Positions 24,926 to 35,781 of a stretch of 64,000 nt of DNA are shown piece by piece. The position numbers were made by a program, and so were the translations under genes. Source of the DNA: Calonectria ilicicola. Taxonomy: Eukaryota > Ascomycota > Sordariomycetes > Hypocreales > Nectriaceae. The first letter of the stretch is position 1; each line of letters begins with the position of its first letter. The stretch is from the NCBI GenBank assembly GCA_020809705.1, contig CP085829.1:6138001-6202000 (forward strand). The letters run 5' to 3'. The notes under the pieces are model-generated. The model was not told the DNA's origin. It saw only the letters and a list, made by a program, of their open reading frames with translations, and did no database searches.

Positions 24926-25638
24926 TGTAATAAGAAACCTCGGGTTCTTTCAGACCCGGATCGTCCTCTCGTCAAATCGGAAGCAAATATGGGCGAGCTA
25001 GTGTGAGTGTATAGGAAATTTCTGTCATAAATACGCCCCAAAAGGAGTGGGAAAGGCAACTTTTTTGTGTCTCTCTATCTTAAGAGCCGTTTAAGCTTTC
25101 ATGCAACTTAGTATCATCTCACCCCAAATCTGGATGTCACATCCTGCTGTTTGGTCCGCAAGCAACCCGGATGGCGGCGATCTGCGGTCATCGAATATCG
25201 TCATCTGTATACGGAAGCATAAACGGAAATGATTCCGGCCTCAATGAGTACCGATCTTTTTCGGCCGACAAATACCGGCCGAAGAAGGGGAACTAAAAGA
25301 CGGCCGAAGAAAAGTGGCACCCTAATCTCAGTGCACTTGTCATTTTGAGCGAAGACTCCGCTCGGGCTTGTCGAGGCAAACCTCCATGAGTAGGAAGGGA
25401 CAATCAACTAGTCCATTGGGGGAAAGGAACAGCTTACTCTATTCGGGGCTATAGAAGTTTTCAGTACCTACTGTCAGTTTTTTTTTTTTTTGGGCCTGGT
25501 CTGGTTAAAACAATGTTCGGCAAAGTGTGGAGAATGTTGTTCATCACAAAAGAGTGGGCAATACGAAAAGGACTCAGATGCTCATCCAGTAAAGAGTCCT
25601 TATAATATACACTGGCTCATCCAACACAGCTTAATTTA
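24926..25638. promoter_or_regulatory. P450 promoter with three CGGCCGA elements
   Basis: Sites lie at 25262-25268, 25276-25282 and 25301-25307, the first inside the palindrome TCGGCCGA. They match the element repeated in the PKS/OMT promoter. The rest of the interval is the 3' flank of the regulator and includes a T12 run near 25480. Confidence 0.6.
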
Positions 25639-28049
25639 TCAAGTCTCTATTTCTAGAAATGGTACATCCCCTAGTTCTGAGTTGGCTATTTGCTCTTGAA
25701 GAAGCTCCGCCCAATCCTTTTGAACAACCCCACCGAAGGTGTTGGACAAATAGCTTGCCAAGTCATCTCTATCCGGATAATTTTGCATGTTTTCTCGATC
25801 CCAATCCTCAGATACCACACCAGTTGTATTTTCTGACACTACCTCGTCGTCTGACGAGTTGTTCTCAAAGCACAATTGCGATACCGACCCTTCGGCTTTT
25901 CTGATCAACTTAGCCAATATCTGAGCTGCCACGTCAGCCATGTTATTGACCTCGGCCAAAATCTCTAGCCGACCCAGTGCATTTCGTACTGCTCTTATGC
26001 AATCATCCCTGGTCACTTTTGTCGCCCCAATACGTAATGGGTCCGTTTTAGGAACACTTGAGTGGCACAGATCCTCAACATCCCCGCTAAAGCTCGCATC
26101 GACATAAAGGCATAGAAGGGGCACAGCCGCCTCGAAGCATGGCACGATGATTCCCACGAATCGAGTGTGGGATCCTCCAATCAGCTTGTGGAGATTGGAG
26201 GCACCATCAAGTAGCCTCATCGCAGCTATGGCCAGCGATCGTTTGTGGGACATCAAGAGGATACGTTTGTATGCTGGGAGGCGCTCTACCTGACTGAGGA
26301 CTGGAAACAGTACAGGCCCAAAATTGTAGCACAGGGCCTCGAATATGTCCATGTGTAGCATCTCCCGCTGCATACGAAGTGCAGGGATCAAATCATCCCA
26401 GCGTCTATCTGGGCGCAAAGCGAATGTAGGAGGCAACTTGGGGAGAAATGTGGAGCAGAACTCTTCATACCTTTCTTCCGTCGTTATTGGTTCATATTCA
26501 GATTCTTTTTCTGGAAGATTAGTTCTCCAGAAGTCGGCCAGCTGAGCACGCAGAAGCCGCTCTTGGAAGACATCAGGAGCGTCTTTACTGATATTGAGAT
26601 CCCCGTGGAGCTGCATCTGAGGCAACATATGGGGGCTCAGTCCGTCAGGAAGAAAGGGCGTTCGGTCGAGACGCCTAGACAAAAGGCTGTCCCAAAGATG
26701 AAGGTTACAAAAGATTCGACGTCTCATCTCTCCTTCAAGCTCATTCCTCATCGGAGATGAGTCTACAAGAACGTGTTCCGAGCGTATTCCTAGTCTTTGT
26801 GCCGCTCGAACGGCACAACCCAGCACTTCCCAAAACACTTCCATCTGGCCTTGGCACAAAGATCCAAGTCCACCGAGTACCAAGTGTTGTACCCGAAAGA
26901 AGCATCCCCGAGGGTTAAGGCGTGTACAGATCGGTGTTAAAATTTCCACAACACGTTCGCAAGAGGTGCGAATTTCGGCCAATGTTGCACCCTTGATGGT
27001 ATCACTGGTATATGCCGGAGATGGCAGGAATTGGGACGAATAGGAGCAGACCTTGAGGAAGAGGATGGCGAATTCCACGTCATTGATAAATGTAATTTTC
27101 CCCAGGGCCCACCATTTTCTGTACTGGTTCAGAAACCATGGAGGGTAAAGTAACTGATCCATCCTAGGGAAGATATGAGTAAAACGTACATGATTTAGGT
27201 TAACGATGGCTGTGCGGAAAGTATCAAGAAATCATAGACAGGGAGGGTGAACAAAGGCACTGACCAATTTACATGGCTCACAAAGTATTGTGTCAGAAAG
27301 TCGAGAATAGGACGAGAGGGCATTCCATCAAGCGTGCTCTGAACCTCTTTAATGGATTCGGGCGGCATCGCCCTTTTCCCGTCGTGTTCTGAGTCACTAT
27401 CACGCAATCCCAACTATTTCGGAAAAAAAACGGAATCTATCAGCGTTTGTTGAAAGCAATAATAAATAGATAATGGAGACAAAGATTCAGCAATGAAGGA
27501 ACAACGCCTCTTACCTTTTGTAGTAGCGCTACGACATTGCCGTTGCTCTGTTCGCAGTACCCGAACGCCTGGGTCAATTTGGAAGACAACGGCTTATCGG
27601 CCGACCCAGAGGCGGAGAGGTCTGAAGAATCCATTTGGACACCACTGCCCCACTGAACGTCGACCTGAACATCCCCATGGGGGTTCAACCCTTCGGATTG
27701 GAAGGTCGGACTGCTTGGTTGGGCAGACACCGCGACGATCGCATAAGAAGGACTCGTATCAATCTTAGGTCGAGTTGGATAATAGGCGCACAGTTCCGGT
27801 CGTCTTCGTCGAGTACAGTGATCGCATGGATATTTTCGGTCGCACTATTTTAAGAATGACGAGAGAAGAGTAAGCTTCAGTCACAAATAAAAGAAACAGG
27901 ATTTAGGATGCATCATGCATGGAGCCGATCTGTCACCATCAAGATGTATAACCGTCATTTGCGTTGCTCAGCCGCTAACGTACCTTCTGCTTTCTAGTGT
28001 AGCATGGCATGCAGGATGAGATGGCTCTTCTGCGTTTGCCTCTCCCCAT
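25639..28049 (-). CDS. Zn2Cys6 transcription factor, likely cluster 1 regulator
   Basis: 689-aa regulator in four exons: 28049..27984, 27844..27515, 27413..27265 and 27163..25639. The zinc cluster is split by intron 1: CMPCYTRKQKC in exon 1, then C-x2-C and C-x7-C in exon 2, with a basic TRRRR tract. A fungal-specific transcription factor domain (Fungal_trans type) covers roughly residues 170-480, including the VNW...PPWF..QY motif and the conserved RRRIFCNLHLWDSLLS stretch. The C-terminus is acidic, as activation domains often are. It lies between the P450 and the SDR, inside the cluster, so it is the natural pathway-specific activator (Sol4 position). The CGGCCGA elements nearby are plausible targets; this is inferred. 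Exon lengths sum exactly to 690 codons. Confidence 0.9.
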
Positions 28050-29595
28050 TGTACCAAATTTCAACCCAAGAAGCAAAATATAAGATTACTTTTCTATTAT
28101 CAAGAAGGCTTGTTGAAAGTGTGCGAAAAGTGGCCTTTGGTTGAGAATTTTTGGCGAATAGAATAATGGGGATCAAGTGGAAATGATGACCAGAGTGAGA
28201 GGGCTGCCAAACCAGGACGTAGCATAGGGATGTTCGTATTTGAAATCAAGTCAACGGTAAATGCTTAAATCATAAAAGAAGATGGGGAGATAGAAGAAAC
28301 GATGAACCATCAGAGAGAATCCGTTCATCACAATTGGGGAGGCTCTGCGGGAACGGGGAGGGAAGGAATGTCGTACTGCAAGCTAAGACACAACATGCAT
28401 CTTCCACCACTAGTACATTTTTAGTTTCTCATAAGCAGTATAGTCGGCTCCAGGCCGCATTCATAGTGATCATTAGGTACATAAATCCATTGTTGTATTC
28501 CGCACTAATGGCTTTGCGGGCTCCGAAGAAATTCGGGGATAATGTGGAGCCGGAATTAGCTCCTGCGGTAACCTGCATATAGCGGATGAACGGGCTGTTC
28601 TTGGCAGATACAAACCAATATCAGTATCCACAGGCTCTTTGACCAACTCGAGTTCCCTAGATTCCCTCATGACCTAGCGAATCCCAAACCCAAAGCGCCA
28701 ATTTGACAATAGCAAGAGAGGACTGCTCTCTGCTAGCTGAGATGGCATTTCTCCAACTTTGATCCATGAAATCAAGTACATCACGCTCCATCAGTGAAAT
28801 ATGCAACCAACTTTTGTTGCCTCTGCGGCTGGTACAAGACCTAGGTTGGCGTCCAACCATCCCCACTCGTGAGCTCAGCTGATCCACCTATAGCACAAAC
28901 ACGCAGTCGTCAGCTTATGTCATGGTCTGTCATTCGTATAATCGGAACACCCCAACTAGAGCTCTTCCAGGAGGGCTCGTCTAGGCCCCAAGTTGGATGG
29001 GATATCCGATTGCGTAGACCCTCCCGGTAGCAGGCGATAGCTAGGCTCAATGAAGCCACGTACAACGTCAAGCCATCCTTTGTAAATACACAAGTCGTGC
29101 ACACCGGGTTTCACAGATTACCTGTAGGGTAGTTGGGAACAATAGTCGGAACACGATGAGCCGTAGCCCCATCGGTACCCGTGGCTCTATTAGGCGCCAT
29201 CGGAACACTCCCGTCCCTCCTTCTCAAATTGCGGGGTAGAGGGCAACATGTTGGCCGGGCATAGCGGACAAAGCTCCCTGGCTGCATCAGTCCGGCTCCC
29301 CATTCGGGTCGGTCGTTACTTGCTTCTTATGCCCGATGAACAGGGGCGACTGGTTGGGTTAACTCGGGCCAGCCCGCGTTCGATTTTTTCCCCTGTGCAG
29401 TCTGCTTAGTTGGGGCCGTGGTTAAATTCGCCACCAACTCCAACCTATTCTCGTTTCCGTCTCTCTGGCCGATGTACTTGGTGTAGCAAGTCCTTGCGAT
29501 TTCAGAAGCAAGCCTCTGACGTCATCTCAATATCATCCCAGCTATTATTTATGTTTAGTGGCGACACAATCCTTGCGCCGGTAAGCAACAAAAAC
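28050..29595. other. Intergenic; possible degraded gene remnants
   Basis: 1.5 kb between the regulator and the SDR. Minus-strand frames at 28473-29104 read like broken coding sequence, but they switch frame and contain stops. No domain could be assigned. Three copies of TCGGAACAC occur at 28942, 29146 and 29200. The last two are about 390-450 bp upstream of the SDR start and are candidate regulator sites. Confidence 0.4.
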
Positions 29596-30579
29596 ATGTC
29601 CGCCTTTGATGGATACTCGACTAGTGAGGCCGTGGTTCAGGCCTTTGCCTCACAGGTCCAGGGTCGTACTATCGTCATTACTGGAGCGGGTCAGCCCAGC
29701 ATCGGTAGCTCCATGGCCACCACACTCGCCCGAGCCTCGCCGGCACAAATTGTCATTGCCTCTAGGACTGGCTCCAAGGTCGAACCTGTTCTGTCCCAAA
29801 TCCAAACCATAGATTCTTCCATTAGGACCACTTTCGTTCAAGTTGATCTGAGCGATCACGAGTCGGTTCGAAATGCGGCAAAAGACATCTTGGTAGCGAC
29901 CGACTCCAACATCGGCCTGCTCATCAATAGCGCTGGCAACATGGCCATAAAGGAGTACACAGTCGATAAACAAGGCATCGAGTTTCAATTTTCTGTCAAT
30001 CACGTTGGCCACTTCCTCTTGGCCAACCTCCTCATGCCAGCCCTGTTGACCGCCGCAACTGAGGACAAGGAGCGCGGCGCCCGTGTGGTTAACCTGACGA
30101 GTTTGGGCTACCGCATCAGTCCGGTGGTATTTGATGACTACAACTTCTCAGGTGGTAAAACCTACGACCACTGGACCGCCTATGGACAAGCTAAGACAGC
30201 CAATATTCTTTTCGCTTATGGCATCACGCAACGGCTCAAAGCCAAGGGAATCACCGCATATGCCGCGCATCCGGGTTCCAACATCGATACCAACCTGGGG
30301 TCTCATCTTAGCATGGAAGATTACGCTGCTGTTCCCACGACGGCGAAGCGTAACACTGGCAAGGACTTTGAGTTTGATGAGCCTCGGTTCAAAACGTACG
30401 CCCAAATTGCCGCCACGCCACTAGCGGCTGCTCTTGACCCAACTTTTCCGAGCAAATGCTACAACTATGTGGCCAACAGTCAGCTAGAAGAGCCTGACTT
30501 GATGGCCCGGGACCCCAAGGATGTAGAGCGTCTGTGGAAGCTGAGCGAGGAGCTTGTGGGGCAGGATTTTAAGTATTAG
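29596..30579 (+). CDS. Short-chain dehydrogenase/reductase (cluster 1)
   Basis: Intronless SDR of 327 aa. It has the cofactor motif TGAGxxxIG (residues about 25-33), an INSAG strand, the serine region NLTSLGYR and the catalytic YGQAK (Tyr-x3-Lys). It resembles the retinol-dehydrogenase/WW-oxidoreductase-like branch of fungal SDRs, which act on alcohols or carbonyls with NADP(H). The open frame extends upstream to 29410, but the Met at 29596 starts immediately before a normal SDR N-terminus, so it was chosen. It sits at the edge of cluster 1 and fits the dehydrogenase (Sol3) of the solanapyrone gene set. The substrate is inferred only from that context. Confidence 0.88.
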   Translation: MSAFDGYSTSEAVVQAFASQVQGRTIVITGAGQPSIGSSMATTLARASPAQIVIASRTGSKVEPVLSQIQTIDSSIRTTFVQVDLSDHESVRNAAKDILVATDSNIGLLINSAGNMAIKEYTVDKQGIEFQFSVNHVGHFLLANLLMPALLTAATEDKERGARVVNLTSLGYRISPVVFDDYNFSGGKTYDHWTAYGQAKTANILFAYGITQRLKAKGITAYAAHPGSNIDTNLGSHLSMEDYAAVPTTAKRNTGKDFEFDEPRFKTYAQIAATPLAAALDPTFPSKCYNYVANSQLEEPDLMARDPKDVERLWKLSEELVGQDFKY

Positions 30580-31303
30580 GAGACACATGGCATCCGGCTT
30601 GGCTTAAAAAGCCATTGCCAAGCTTTATCTACTTGTGAGGTTTATGAATACGAGAAGCTATTCAAATTTTCAGTCCGTAAACAATAGGGGACAACATTGC
30701 TGCTGCCTAGCTTGCGTCATCACCTTATACCCCGCCTCAGGGCGCAATAGTAATGCAGAAAGACCAACTGATCTCTTGGTCATCTGAAACCTCGGGCCTC
30801 TTTAGAAGCTAATCAACCTCAGCCAACAGTCGCCCGGGCCACATCGAATTGTGTTGGCTAGGAAAATCCCGCATTTCCTTACGGAAATATCCACTGCAAC
30901 CCGTCAGCAAGCAGGCTGGCTGTGGCTTGTCTTGTCTAACGCTGCACGGTAGAGACGGAGTAAAGACGCAACTTATGAACTAGGTTGAATACCAGCCCTT
31001 GCATGTGTTGGTAGTGAACACTGAGCAGTACCACGTCTTGGGTGAGCGAAGGCTATACGGGACTAAATACAAAAACTGCTCTACACACTACAGAATGGAG
31101 AAGGAAAATGCATCTTTTGATTTGCCGCTGTGTGCCAGAACTCTTCAGTTGCGATCCTGACTCCATGGTCTGGGTGGGTCACGTGTTGAGATGGCTGGAT
31201 CTTAGCGAGAATGCAACCGAAAAAGACGCGACGCGATTACGCGCTACCTCCATGCTCAATTCGAAGAGCAGGGCAACTAAATTGTGCGCAATGAGAGGAT
31301 GCG
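30580..31303. other. Intergenic, no gene seen
   Basis: Separates the SDR from the HET gene. A short plus-strand frame (31042-31326) overlaps the HET start but has no family features. No repeat or RNA gene was recognised. Confidence 0.55.
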
Positions 31304-33155
31304 ATGCGTCTCTTACACACGACTAGTTTGCGGCTCGAATATTTGCATAGCTCTGACCGGCCAAATTACGCCATACTGTCCCATGCATGGGGCGATGAAG
31401 AGGTCCTCTTCGAGGACTTGCAACGTAGTCGCTTTCGAACTTGGAAGAGGAAGCATGGCTTTTCCAAACTCCGGGGCTTTTGCGAGAAGGCTAAGAAAAA
31501 TGGCTACGAATACGTCTGGATAGATACATGCTGCATCGACAAGAGCAGCAGTGCCGAGCTATCCGAGGCCATCAACTCCATGTTTGTGTGGTACAACAAA
31601 GCAGCCGTTTGCTACGTTTATCTCGAGGATGCCACAGTGGGCGCCGCCATTGACCAGTGTCGGTGGTTCACGCGTGGATGGACTCTACAAGAGCTTATTG
31701 CTCCCACTAATGTGATGTTTTTTGATCAGAAATGGGAATTTCTCGGCGAAAGATTTTCCTTGGCCTCTACTCTCTCGTGTATTACGGGGATTGACCAAAC
31801 TGTTCTCAGGCACGGCCATGCTCCATATCCTGAGCAGTGGTCAGATCACAAGTCTAGTAACGATTTTGTGCCATCCTGCTTGTCTTGCGGTTGCAGATGG
31901 TGGTATTCAATCCACCACGACGGTCTATCTCAGTACAGTGTTGCTCAACGCATGTCATGGGCTTCAACGCGACAAACAACCAGAGAGGAGGATATGGGAT
32001 ATTGCCTTTTTGGTCTGTTCGATGTTAACCTACCGCTTCTGTACGGAGAGGGCCGTCGAGCATTTGTTCGACTCCAGGAAGAAATCATTAAGCGAAATGA
32101 AGACCAGTCCATCTTGGCCCACACGCAGGTGACGCGAGGTGATGTTCTTGCCACTAGCCCTGAATGTTTCAAATTTGGCCAGATCTATCCAAAGTTTACG
32201 CTTTCTGAGAATGTAGATCTCTTAAGCGACCGCCAGAACAAAATTTATCTGGCCAACGGCGGAGTAAGTATCCCTATTTTAATATGCCCTTTGCGAAACT
32301 TCAGGCCGTTCGACTGGGAAGAGTATTTTATTGGGATATTGGACTGCGCAATGGGTGAAGATCTACTTTCTCGACCGGCCATACTTCTAAAGCCAATATC
32401 TCATACGGACGATGTATTTCGACGATTTTTACCAGGCATTCTCTGCTGCGTTGAGAAACCTGGATGTGGCCGTCTCATCGTAACATCCGTTGACGATGGC
32501 GATCCCTGTATGTTAGCTTTCTCCATCATTTTTACACTGGCTAACATGAAGATCTTTAGTCGACTTTGACACTTCTGAAGCTCGTTCGCGCCGGATTACA
32601 ATCCTCCCAGATTACGATCTTCGTCAGAACCCAATCATTCAAGGGCTTCCGCTTCGCATTAAGCCCTTGATTGAACGCGATGATACTTATAAATACACAG
32701 TTGAGGATACGTTTCCAGAAAGATTCAATGAATCGATGGTCAATTCCAACAGATATAGCCCTAGAGGCATAATCATGTTCAACAAACCTTGGGCCCCGAG
32801 ATTTTGCGTCGTCTGGGAATCAAGAACATCTCACTCGGCTGATGGGATAGGTACGGGGCCACATTTATCGGTGTGGTGCAAGATTTGGCAATTGCAAGAT
32901 TTGAAGCGAACATTGTCCTCCGCTTCTGAAGACAAGGCTTTCGCCCATGAGGTTATGAAAGGCGTTCGCATGCGTCAAAGATCGTTTGATTGGTTATACG
33001 ACATTGAGCCAAATTTACAAAAAGTCACAGACTCATTGGTTTTAAAAGACATTGAGAAGCCGCGATTGATAACGGCGGAAATTAGTACTGCGGAATTCCT
33101 TGGGCGGGTGATCCTGGAGCTTGAGGTCCAATTCTCCAATCCCAACATTTCATAA
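31304..33155 (+). CDS. HET-domain protein (heterokaryon incompatibility type)
   Basis: 599-aa protein in two exons, 31304..32507 and 32560..33155. The HET domain (PF06985) fills the first third. Its diagnostic blocks are YAILSHAWGDEEV (about residues 22-34), YVWIDTCCIDK with the following S/E-rich helix, and RGWTLQELIAP. The downstream RMSWAS...REEDMGYCLFGLFDV.LPLLYGEG block is the usual continuation of this family. The C-terminal half has no recognised domain. HET proteins trigger cell death on non-self recognition. Many fungal HET genes are orphan copies in variable regions, and this one stands between two biosynthetic groups. No evidence ties it to either of them. Confidence 0.92.
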
Positions 33156-34401
33156 AGTATAGCTCATGTCACTGGGGGTGTGACCGAATAAAGCATGCAC
33201 TCGATTTACGAAATATGACCAGAGACAACAGGTCTGCAACTGAGCGCACTTTTAGATGCAAAGAGTGCAATTACGAAACCACACCCTGGGATCATTTTAC
33301 AGCTCTATCTTGCCATAATTATTACGTAAATTTTGGAGTTTTATATTAGGCCACCAATAATTATAGCTTCACCTTGGAGCATCCAGGTACCCTGCGCTTG
33401 CTGCCTAATCTGAGCGCCATTTTAATAAGAGTCTTGCTGCGCGCACACATACATTTTGCTAGGTGCACACATCAAACTAGTTAGATGGGGCTTTTCTGGG
33501 AAATTCTAAAACAGTTCAAAGAAAGTACTAAAGCCCTAATTTATTTTTATTATAAATAAGTTTAGAAATATATATAAAATTATTTATTTTATTCTTATTT
33601 CTTTATTTTGATGTTAAATGCAGGTGCCTTATGTGGGCGCCTAGCAATATGTATGTGTGCGCGCAGGAATACTCTTCAATAAACAGAATCTCCAATCCAT
33701 CACTTATCTAACTGAAAAGAATTCCTCAGCTCGAAATTAATAACGCGTACCTACCAACTTGCTCGTTAGCAATCCTGAAAGTTTAACGACTGTAGATGAT
33801 GTTGTTTAATTCAGTAAATTTACAATAATTTTTGGTCCTGGGGTCTTGTCCGACTTTGTCTCCTTGACCATGCTGCAAAGGATTTGATCGGCTGTAGTAT
33901 TCATGTCACTAGGAACTTTCTTGTGTAGAAAGAGAAATAAAAGTTCTATCCACATCTGAGCATACTTCCCAGAATAAAAGATGGACTATTAGGTGATCTG
34001 AAAAATATGGCTCAGTGTGACTAAGTGTGCGATGACATCCGCATTTGAGAGTGGCTCGCAAGCGTATCATTACATAACACTTGGTTAAAGAGGGCTAGCT
34101 TAAATTTGCGATGGACTAAAGTGTTGTCCAGACGGATCCAATTTCGGGTTGGCAAGGGATTAGCTTTCGAAGTACGGACAGTGTTCTCTCAATGCAGGAT
34201 TGACTTGACAAATTCTTAGATGACTCACGCTACTTCCAAGTACCACATGTGTTTTCCTTTATTCTTTGTCGCTAAACAAGGGGCCCAGCCCTCATATAAA
34301 AAGTCACTTCCCATCAAGCAGATTAACGAAAGCATACTTTGCTATTTTGCAGCCTCAAATCTGGGTTCTTCTGATTGCAAGTATTTTTGGTTCAAGACAA
34401 G
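33156..34401. other. AT-rich intergenic with a MITE
   Basis: Holds the MITE at 33427-33676 (listed separately) and otherwise AT-rich DNA without coding features. It forms the boundary between the HET gene and the second biosynthetic group. Confidence 0.6.
33427..33676 (+). mobile_element. MITE copy 1 (both inverted ends present)
   Basis: About 250 bp without coding capacity. The left end (GAGTCTTGCTGCGCGCACACA, 33428 on) and the right end (TGTGTGCGCGCAGGAATACTC, ending 33674) are imperfect inverted repeats of roughly 45 bp. Each includes the motif ACATACATNTTGCTAGG or its complement. The core is an AT-rich, internally near-repetitive segment. Related sequence recurs at 40302, 51465, 56602 and 61655. 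The target-site duplication could not be fixed with certainty, so the superfamily is open. Confidence 0.75.
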
Positions 34402-35599
34402 ATGGGAAATATTAATCATCGCACAAACAAAGATCCGATCGAAATTGACGTAAAAACTCGATCAAGCATATCCGTAACCATGCCATCGTATCAACTCGTC
34501 GACTTCAACGAATTGTCAAACCACCGAAGCACTGACACTGGAGTTTGGGTAGCGATTGATGGGAATGTCTATGACGTAACATCTTTCCTAGAGGAGCATC
34601 CTGGTGGTGCTGATATCCTGTTGGACGAGGCTGGGAAGGATATAACTGAGGACTTCTTCGATTTGCGTATGTCTAACTCTTTAATTAGAGTGACGAAACT
34701 AATATCCCGAAGACAGCGATAACGCTAAGGAATTGTTGCCAAACTATTTAATTGGCAAACATTCTGTGCAGCCAGAGTCTGCTGTCGCACCTGTGACTAA
34801 GAATGAGGAGGAAGCTGCACTTTTTCGCTCAGAAACTTGGCATGAAGTTTCTGTGAGCATGAGACTCGAAGTCTCTCATGACACTCGAATATTCAATCTG
34901 AAATGGAATGGAAATGGCCAATTTCGCCTGCCTTGTGGAAAACACATTCTTCTGCGACACAGAGATCAAGCTACAGGTGTTGGCATCATTCGGTCCTACA
35001 CACCGATTTTGGTGAATAACCAAGCACAAGAAATTGTTCTCTTGATCAAAGTTTATAAAAAGGACGGAGCGAATTTGAGCGGTAAAATGACCACGGCCGT
35101 TGACGCCATGCCTATTGGATCAACACTCGAGATGAAGGGTCCTGTCGGAAAGTTTGAATACCTTGGATTTGGGGATTGTCTTTTGTCAGGCAAATGTTTT
35201 CGTGTTAAGCGGTTCATTATGATATCTGGCGGGTCTGGTATAACACCCATGCTGCAGATTCTCAAATCTATCGATGCCGACACCGATGATTTGACCGAAT
35301 GTCTACTTTTGAACAGCAATCGTGACGAGGAAGACATTCTTTGCAGAGACATGTTGGACGCCATCGCTTCGCAGAACAAGGATAGGATACGTATTGTTGA
35401 GACACTGAGCAGGCCCTCTCTGTCTTGGAAAGGCCTACGTGGTAGGATAAATCGATCCATGCTTGAGGCAGAGATCGGTTGGCCAAAGTCCAATGGGGAA
35501 GAAGTTGTGTTACTTTGCGGACCGCCTGCCATGGAGTCAGCTGTGAAAGAAATCTTGCTTTCTATGGATTGGAAGCTAGACGATATTATTCAGTTTTAA
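34402..35599 (+). CDS. Cytochrome b5 / NADH-cytochrome b5 reductase fusion
   Basis: 383-aa fusion in two exons, 34402..34666 and 34713..35599. N-terminal cytochrome b5 domain: HPGG gives the first axial His, and the second (HSDNA) is created across the splice junction by acceptor GAAG. The C-terminal part is a ferredoxin-reductase module: FAD motif RSYTP, NAD-binding GGSGITPMLQIL and terminal LLCGPPAM. Such fusions pass electrons from NADH through FAD to haem b5, and on to P450s, desaturases or hydroxylases. There is no molybdopterin domain, so it is not nitrate reductase. There is also no obvious membrane segment. Its nearest neighbour, 3' to 3', is a P450, which suggests a dedicated electron donor. 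An alternative start lies at 34480 (MPSYQLVD). Confidence 0.9.
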
Positions 35600-35781
35600 A
35601 TAAAAACTATTTAACTTGAGCATAGGGCTTAGGTGCAGTAAATAAGATTTAAGTCGATCTAGCATATCCGAAATTTTATATTTGAAATGCAGTTGTTATT
35701 TCTACGTTGCAACTCGAATAACGGATTCCGTTCGGTGCGCCCATTTGAACTGTACTTCGTCCCCTTCAGCCTTATGATCAA

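Noticed and set aside
29410..29595. N-terminal extension of the cluster 1 SDR (extra 62 codons)
   Set aside because: The extension is not SDR-like, and the Met at 29596 gives a normal N-terminus about 25 residues before the cofactor motif.
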